38,638 nt of DNA from a virus: positions 1-38,638 of IMG/VR virus record IMGVR_UViG_3300028844_003721; one strand, written 5' to 3'. Shown here one piece after another: positions 35,229 to 38,638 of this stretch. The stretch's first letter is position 1, and each line of letters begins with the position of its first letter. Made by a program: the position numbers and the translations under genes. The notes beneath the pieces were generated by a model. That model was given only the letters and a program-made list of their open reading frames with translations, did not search any database and was not told where the DNA came from.

Positions 35229-36005
35229 ATGAAAAAAATAATGTTAATATTAATGAGTATGTTATTCAGTACAATGGCATACGCACAAGTGCAAATTATC
35301 AACCCAGGTTCACAAGAAGGTGTCTTCAGACAAATTCTTTCTACAATAGGTGATACAACTGAACATAACTTTGTTCAGGCAGATAATCCAGTTACTGCAT
35401 ACACTTATATAGAAGGTAAAGGTACACAACCTATCTTAACGATATGGTCTAGTGAATGGCCAGGTGACGATAGTTTAAAAAGTCCGAAAGTATCTAAAGA
35501 TAATATTGTTGCTTTAATGACATATGAAACTCTTATGTGTAGTAGAGCATACAATTCACTTGAAGATATGAGTGGACAAACGGTTAAGATTGCGACATGG
35601 GGATCAGAACCAGTTGCAAAATTTTTAAAAAATTTAGGTGCAAAATATAATGTAAATTTTGTAGTTGTACCTTATTCTGGCAGCGGAAGTACTACTAAAG
35701 GTTATGTTGGCAAAGACGCCGATACTGTCTTTACAATTACTTCACGTCAAGCCGCATTAGAGGAAGATGGATCTAAATGTATTGCCTTTTCAGAAAAAGG
35801 TGAATTAGGTTTTAGATTTGTTGACGCAATCATCACCATTAATGCTAACTACGCCTTAACAAATGAATTACGTTCTGCTGTAACAAACCTCTCTACTACT
35901 ACCGAGTGGAATAGTAAATTCAAAGGCTCTGTAACTTATGTTGGAAATGGTTCTAATCAAACTATAGAAATGTTTGAAGAGGCTGTTGCTAACTTTAGTA
36001 AGTAA
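35229..36005 (+). CDS. TctC-like (Bug family) periplasmic solute-binding protein, short
   Basis: This 258-residue protein has a clear signal peptide (MKKIMLILMSMLFSTMAYAQ, cleavage after A19). 'VKIATWGSEPVAKFLKNLGA' (119-138) and 'VVPYSGSGSTTKGYVGKDAD' (146-165) resemble the TctC/Bug segments that recognise a carboxylate through 'vpYkG' and follow with 'gG.vd'. 'CSRAYNSLEDMSGQTVKIAT' fits the 'dLva.ak..P' stretch. Typical members have about 300-325 residues, so the protein is shortened. An AGGAG site overlaps the TctA stop (TAGGAGAAAAAATG). The order receptor-TctA-TctC supports a role in uptake of one compound. Assignment to TctC rests on neighbour and motif together. Confidence 0.7.
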   Translation: MKKIMLILMSMLFSTMAYAQVQIINPGSQEGVFRQILSTIGDTTEHNFVQADNPVTAYTYIEGKGTQPILTIWSSEWPGDDSLKSPKVSKDNIVALMTYETLMCSRAYNSLEDMSGQTVKIATWGSEPVAKFLKNLGAKYNVNFVVVPYSGSGSTTKGYVGKDADTVFTITSRQAALEEDGSKCIAFSEKGELGFRFVDAIITINANYALTNELRSAVTNLSTTTEWNSKFKGSVTYVGNGSNQTIEMFEEAVANFSK

Positions 36006-37323
36006 TACAATTATGTAAGAGCTGGTTGGCATCCTTATAGTTGTCAAACAGCTCTTGCTGATTTCTACCAGTTATATTAAGATTTACGTTAAACTTCTTA
36101 TTTTGTAGATTTTGAAATTCAGGTATTGTCATACCGACTTCTATTTTTCTATTCAGATAATTCATATATTGTTCAACAACTTCTATATTTTTTATATCTT
36201 TAATTACACCAGGTTTCAATTGAGTACAACCCCATAGTAGGTGAGTTGTTATCTCTGGTTCTTTATTGTTACCTATATTGTTGAATATATTATTACCAGG
36301 TAGTTTATCTAATATATTCATAAACTGACCTATACGTGTGTTAAAATCTATTGCAATTAATTTTTTACCTATTATATGAAATTCAGGTCCTGCAAAGTAC
36401 ATCTCTTTTACTTTTAATTCATCAACCACAGTTTGTACAAAATTATGTATTACTTTTTGTTGTTCTTCATCTACATCACTTGCAGGTAAAGACCATACTG
36501 CTAAATTTTTTGTAATATCACTTTTCTTACTAATTGAATGTTGTTCCATAGGATTTTTATTAAAGTCTAGTACATCACCATATTTAACTTGGGCAGTTCT
36601 AGCATAAAACAAACTATCTATTTTGCCATCTTTGACATAACCAAAAGTACCTATAGATGGTTCTTCAGACCAATAATATTCTTGTGCCATAATCTTACAA
36701 GGCATATAATTAAAATTTTCATTTTGTATACCTTGTTTGTTTATCTCAAAAAAATCATTATGATAATTTAGTTTACTTAAATGATCTAAAAAATGATGTT
36801 TATTGTTCCATCTTCTATACTCTATAATAGGTGTATTCTGATCTGATTTAGGAAAAAAAGAATTACTACCAGTACCAATGTCAGGTTTTGTAAAAAACTC
36901 TTTGCCTTCAAATATATCTAATTGACTATGAAAAGTAGGTGTAATACTTTTAGGCACATGATGGTTTAGACCTATTGATCTAAGGAAATCATCCATCTTT
37001 TGTTTATTTGAAAAGACTTCAGCTGCGAAGGCAGATATATTCTGTATGTCATAATAACTTTCTAATTGTGCTTGAATAGGAAATAAATTTTCTGATACAC
37101 AAAACACTTTATCACAAGATATAATTTGTTTTGTGATTTCTATTATATCAAACTTCTTTGATACAACTAAATCGTCTATGTGTTTTATGAAAGGTTTGTA
37201 GCGATCGCCTGACTTGTTTGGCACCACATCACAAACTAATGTGATGTGGTTATTTAAATTCGCTGTGATAAGACCTTCGGTCTTGTTAAGACTACGCTTG
37301 TGTGATAATATAATTACATTCAT
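35995..37323 (-). CDS. ATP-grasp enzyme
   Basis: This is a 442-residue protein with the ATP-grasp order: a pre-ATP-grasp N-terminal domain (residues 1-100), 'NKQKMDDFLRSIGL' (106-119, with K107), 'EFFTKPDIGTGSNSFFPK' (142-159; K146 and the flexible glycine-rich loop), 'MAQEYYWSEEPSIGTFGYVK' (212-231; adenine-linker region) and 'GPEFHIIGKKLIAIDFNTRI' (312-331; metal-binding E314, D326, N328). These enzymes join a carboxylate to an amine or thiol with ATP, as in amino-acid and peptide ligases. The C-terminal 100 residues are additional. It ends against the TctC-like gene with an 11-base overlap. Substrate unknown; its neighbourhood with transport genes could be coincidental. Confidence 0.8.
   Translation of the reverse strand: MNVIILSHKRSLNKTEGLITANLNNHITLVCDVVPNKSGDRYKPFIKHIDDLVVSKKFDIIEITKQIISCDKVFCVSENLFPIQAQLESYYDIQNISAFAAEVFSNKQKMDDFLRSIGLNHHVPKSITPTFHSQLDIFEGKEFFTKPDIGTGSNSFFPKSDQNTPIIEYRRWNNKHHFLDHLSKLNYHNDFFEINKQGIQNENFNYMPCKIMAQEYYWSEEPSIGTFGYVKDGKIDSLFYARTAQVKYGDVLDFNKNPMEQHSISKKSDITKNLAVWSLPASDVDEEQQKVIHNFVQTVVDELKVKEMYFAGPEFHIIGKKLIAIDFNTRIGQFMNILDKLPGNNIFNNIGNNKEPEITTHLLWGCTQLKPGVIKDIKNIEVVEQYMNYLNRKIEVGMTIPEFQNLQNKKFNVNLNITGRNQQELFDNYKDANQLLHNCITY
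36017..36056. repeat. Inverted repeat just past the TctC-like stop
   Basis: AAGAGCTG (36017-36024) and CAGCTCTT (36049-36056) are perfect 8-base arms, extended by TTG/CAA after one mismatch, enclosing a loop of 16 bases between the inner arms. It lies within the ATP-grasp gene's 3' end and 12 bases after the TctC-like stop codon. No T-run follows on the plus strand, so it is not a standard intrinsic terminator, though it could help end or protect the plus-strand transcript. Confidence 0.35.
37223..37250. repeat. Perfect 11-bp inverted repeat inside the ATP-grasp gene
   Basis: ACCACATCACA (37223-37233) and TGTGATGTGGT (37240-37250) are perfect arms around the 6-base loop AACTAA. It encodes about codons 25-33 of the ATP-grasp protein ('NHITLVCDVV'). 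A second perfect hairpin, AAGACC-TTC-GGTCTT, lies at 37270-37284, and a further AAGAC arm follows at 37288-37292. Confidence 0.6.
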
Positions 37324-37350
37324 TCATAATATATATGTGTTGATTAAATA

Positions 37351-37674
37351 TTAATCGTTTGGTAACTGATCTGTAAACATGCCTTCTTCAGACTCTATAA
37401 GATCATCAATAACTGGTAATTCAGCTGCTTTTGTTTTCCATTCATTGTAAGAATCTGTATCTTTAAATTCTTTTACAACTATTACAGATTTTTTATCTTC
37501 AGATAAAATAGCATACTTGTCTAATACGTATGTTGCTTCGGTATTTAAATATAATTTTATATTGTCTTCGTTAATAACAGTTGATGAGCTTTTATTAAAA
37601 AATTCCTCTACTGATCCAAACGTTAACGACTCGTCTTTATTAGTTAATTTCCATTGTTGGATATGTGTTGCCAT
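37351..37674 (-). CDS. Small phage protein, paralogue of the upstream gene
   Basis: This 107-residue protein contains 'FGSVEEFFNKSS', 'YAILSEDKKSVIVVKEFKDT' and 'YNEWKTKAAELPVIDDLI', which align with the 122-residue protein encoded just upstream: VxEFF, ILxxDKKxVxxVxxF and YNEWKxxxxxLPxID are shared in the same order. The start codon overlaps the preceding stop by one base. The family was not recognised. The acidic C-terminus ('SEEGMFTDQLPND') has no clear role. The pair likely arose by tandem duplication. Confidence 0.6.
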   Translation of the reverse strand: MATHIQQWKLTNKDESLTFGSVEEFFNKSSSTVINEDNIKLYLNTEATYVLDKYAILSEDKKSVIVVKEFKDTDSYNEWKTKAAELPVIDDLIESEEGMFTDQLPND

Positions 37675-38042
37675 TAGTTAAACTCCTCTATTTGTCTTTC
37701 TAAATCTATGTTGCCCCATTGTTTTATGTTTATGAAAAAACCTTCTTGTTCAGATATATTAAAATCTATGTTAGGCAAAACACTTCTTTGTTTTTTCCAT
37801 TCATTGTAATGTGAAGAAGTATCAAACCTTCTTACAGTTACAACTCCTTTTTTATCAGGTGTAAGTATACTCATTCTTTCATATATATAAGTTTTATTTA
37901 ATTCTTCATGTGCCTTTTGTACCTTTAAATCTTCTTCATCTGTAGTTCCAGTATATGTTGGGTCAAAAAATTCATCAACTGATTCATAAGTTTTGTTTGG
38001 ATCTACTAAATTTTTATATAAAAATTGTATATCTATTGCCAT
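37674..38042 (-). CDS. Small phage protein, paralogue of the downstream gene
   Basis: This 122-residue protein contains 'YESVDEFFDPTYT', 'MSILTPDKKGVVTVRRFDTS' and 'YNEWKKQRSVLPNIDFNISE', the same ordered motifs as its neighbour at 37351-37674, with an insertion of about 12 residues between the first two blocks. A GAGG binding site lies about eight bases before the ATG and a perfect minus-strand late box about 29 bases upstream, so expression of the pair is likely late. No known fold was recognised; a virion or late regulatory role is possible. Confidence 0.6.
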   Translation of the reverse strand: MAIDIQFLYKNLVDPNKTYESVDEFFDPTYTGTTDEEDLKVQKAHEELNKTYIYERMSILTPDKKGVVTVRRFDTSSHYNEWKKQRSVLPNIDFNISEQEGFFINIKQWGNIDLERQIEEFN

Positions 38043-38070
38043 AATTTAACCTCAAATTGATTAATACTAT

Positions 38071-38078
38071 TATTTATA
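38071..38078 (-). promoter_or_regulatory. T4-type late promoter box on the minus strand
   Basis: Read on the minus strand the sequence is TATAAATA. The expected start near 38065 gives a 5' leader of about 23 bases before the ATG at 38042, with GAGG as binding site. It forms one half of the palindrome 38071-38088. Confidence 0.75.
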
Positions 38079-38080
38079 CG

Positions 38081-38088
38081 TATAAATA
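38081..38088 (+). promoter_or_regulatory. T4-type late promoter box on the plus strand
   Basis: TATAAATA on the plus strand is the second half of the palindrome. The expected transcription start, about 13 bases from its first T, coincides with the A of the ATG at 38094, so the transcript may be leaderless. Confidence 0.7.
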
Positions 38089-38093
38089 CTACT

Positions 38094-38429
38094 ATGGCAG
38101 CAACAGCTAATTATAATATAGCTCAAGGTACAACTTTCAGTTCAACTGTAACCGTAAGGGGTAGCAGCGGAGATCCGTTAGATTTAACGGGTTATACGGC
38201 AACTGCAAAGATGGCATTGGGATATAGTTCTACAAGAACAAGAACAGATTTAACTATTGTGTTTGATAGTGACAGGACAACTGGAGAAGTTACAATGTCA
38301 CTAACTGCAACACAAACAGCTGCTTTAGAAGCGCCTGCAAGATATGTTTATGATTTAGACGTAACAGATTCTTCAGGTACAGTAACAAGAATAATTGAAG
38401 GTCTAATGACTGTTAGACCTAACGTATAA
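38094..38429 (+). CDS. Small beta-rich protein, probable virion component
   Basis: This 111-residue protein starts 'MAATANYNIAQGTTFSSTVT', contains 'GDPLDLTGYTATAKMALGYS' and ends 'DSSGTVTRIIEGLMTVRPNV'. The alternation of hydrophobic and Thr/Ser residues suggests an Ig-like beta sandwich, similar to the N-terminal domains of some phage baseplate and receptor-binding accessory proteins. The ATG begins only five bases after a late promoter box, without room for a Shine-Dalgarno sequence, and the next in-frame ATG is about 39 codons further. The next gene follows after 20 bases with AAGGAG. The specific role is unknown. Confidence 0.6.
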   Translation: MAATANYNIAQGTTFSSTVTVRGSSGDPLDLTGYTATAKMALGYSSTRTRTDLTIVFDSDRTTGEVTMSLTATQTAALEAPARYVYDLDVTDSSGTVTRIIEGLMTVRPNV

Positions 38430-38449
38430 TAACTAAGGAGAAATATAAC

Positions 38450-38638
38450 ATGAGTAGTGAAAATATCAACTCAACAACAGCACCTGCGACAGAGCAAACT
38501 TTTACAATTGATGGTAAAGACTATAAAAGAAGTGAGTTAAATACAAAAACTTTAAATAGTATTATCATTAGACAAGACCTACAAGCAACTAGAGTTAAGT
38601 TGTCTTTAGAGTTAGAAAAAGTTGCTATTTTACAAAAA
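38450..38638 (+). CDS. Partial gene cut by the window end, unknown
   Basis: An open frame starts at the ATG at 38450, nine bases after AAGGAG (38435-38440), and runs without a stop to the end of the window (63 codons). It begins 'MSSENINSTTAPATEQTFTI' and continues 'DGKDYKRSELNTKTLNSIII', ending in a helical, coiled-coil-like stretch ('ATRVKLSLELEKVAILQK'). The C-terminal part is missing, so no family call is made. Its short disordered N-terminus followed by a helix is a common style for small late phage proteins. Confidence 0.6.
   Translation, partial: MSSENINSTTAPATEQTFTIDGKDYKRSELNTKTLNSIIIRQDLQATRVKLSLELEKVAILQK

Noticed and set aside
1-38638. Search by eye for tRNA genes, CRISPR repeats, insertion sequences, integrase or attachment sites
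   Set aside because: No cloverleaf-type T-loop/acceptor pairing, regular spaced repeat or transposase/integrase protein was found.

Overview
The window is a densely packed, AT-rich segment of a tailed bacteriophage genome. The left end carries recognisable T4-type baseplate genes: homologues of gp6 and gp8 and a giant DUF4815-type protein. Copies of the T4-type late promoter box TATAAATA sit in most of the few intergenic gaps. The protein style (low-complexity beta-rich tail proteins, a glycan cluster, 2-oxoglutarate oxygenases) resembles marine T4-like phages of cyanobacteria and SAR11-type alphaproteobacteria. Genes with signal peptides and an outer-membrane receptor require a Gram-negative host. 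The exact host is inference.

Layout. (1) 1-15213, plus strand: tail and baseplate structural module (gp6; a structural protein split by an apparent -1 frame change; fibre-like protein; gp8; a 2022-residue DUF4815 protein; a small coiled-coil protein; a second fibre-like protein; another virion protein). (2) 15240-16455, plus: a sugar-nucleotide epimerase/dehydratase and an unknown protein. (3) 16424-26402, minus: a 13-gene polycistron in which nearly every start overlaps the preceding stop. It encodes three GT-A-like glycosyltransferases, a methyltransferase, a nitroreductase-like protein, a carbamoyltransferase, two radical SAM proteins plus a detached SPASM-like protein, a DegT-type aminotransferase, an SGNH-like hydrolase, a GT-B-like protein and one unknown. 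This looks like a surface-glycan or small-molecule modification cluster. (4) 26471-36005, plus: a ten-gene run starting with a cobalamin-binding-type radical SAM enzyme, then a peroxiredoxin-like protein without its peroxidatic cysteine, four 2-oxoglutarate/Fe(II) oxygenase-like proteins, a methyltransferase, and finally a TonB-dependent outer-membrane receptor, a TctA-type inner-membrane permease and a TctC-like periplasmic binding protein. (5) 35995-38042, minus: an ATP-grasp enzyme and two tandem small paralogues. (6) 38094 to the end, plus: two small genes, the last cut by the window edge.

The most unusual content is the receptor-permease-binding protein trio at 32306-36005. Together these would form a nearly complete uptake route from outside the outer membrane to the cytoplasm, apparently transcribed with iron- and cobalamin-using enzymes. 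Expression appears to be late and polycistronic. An 18-bp perfect palindrome at 38071-38088 forms two back-to-back late promoter boxes. No tRNA, CRISPR array, integrase, transposase or origin was recognised, and there is no gene-free stretch over 300 bases.
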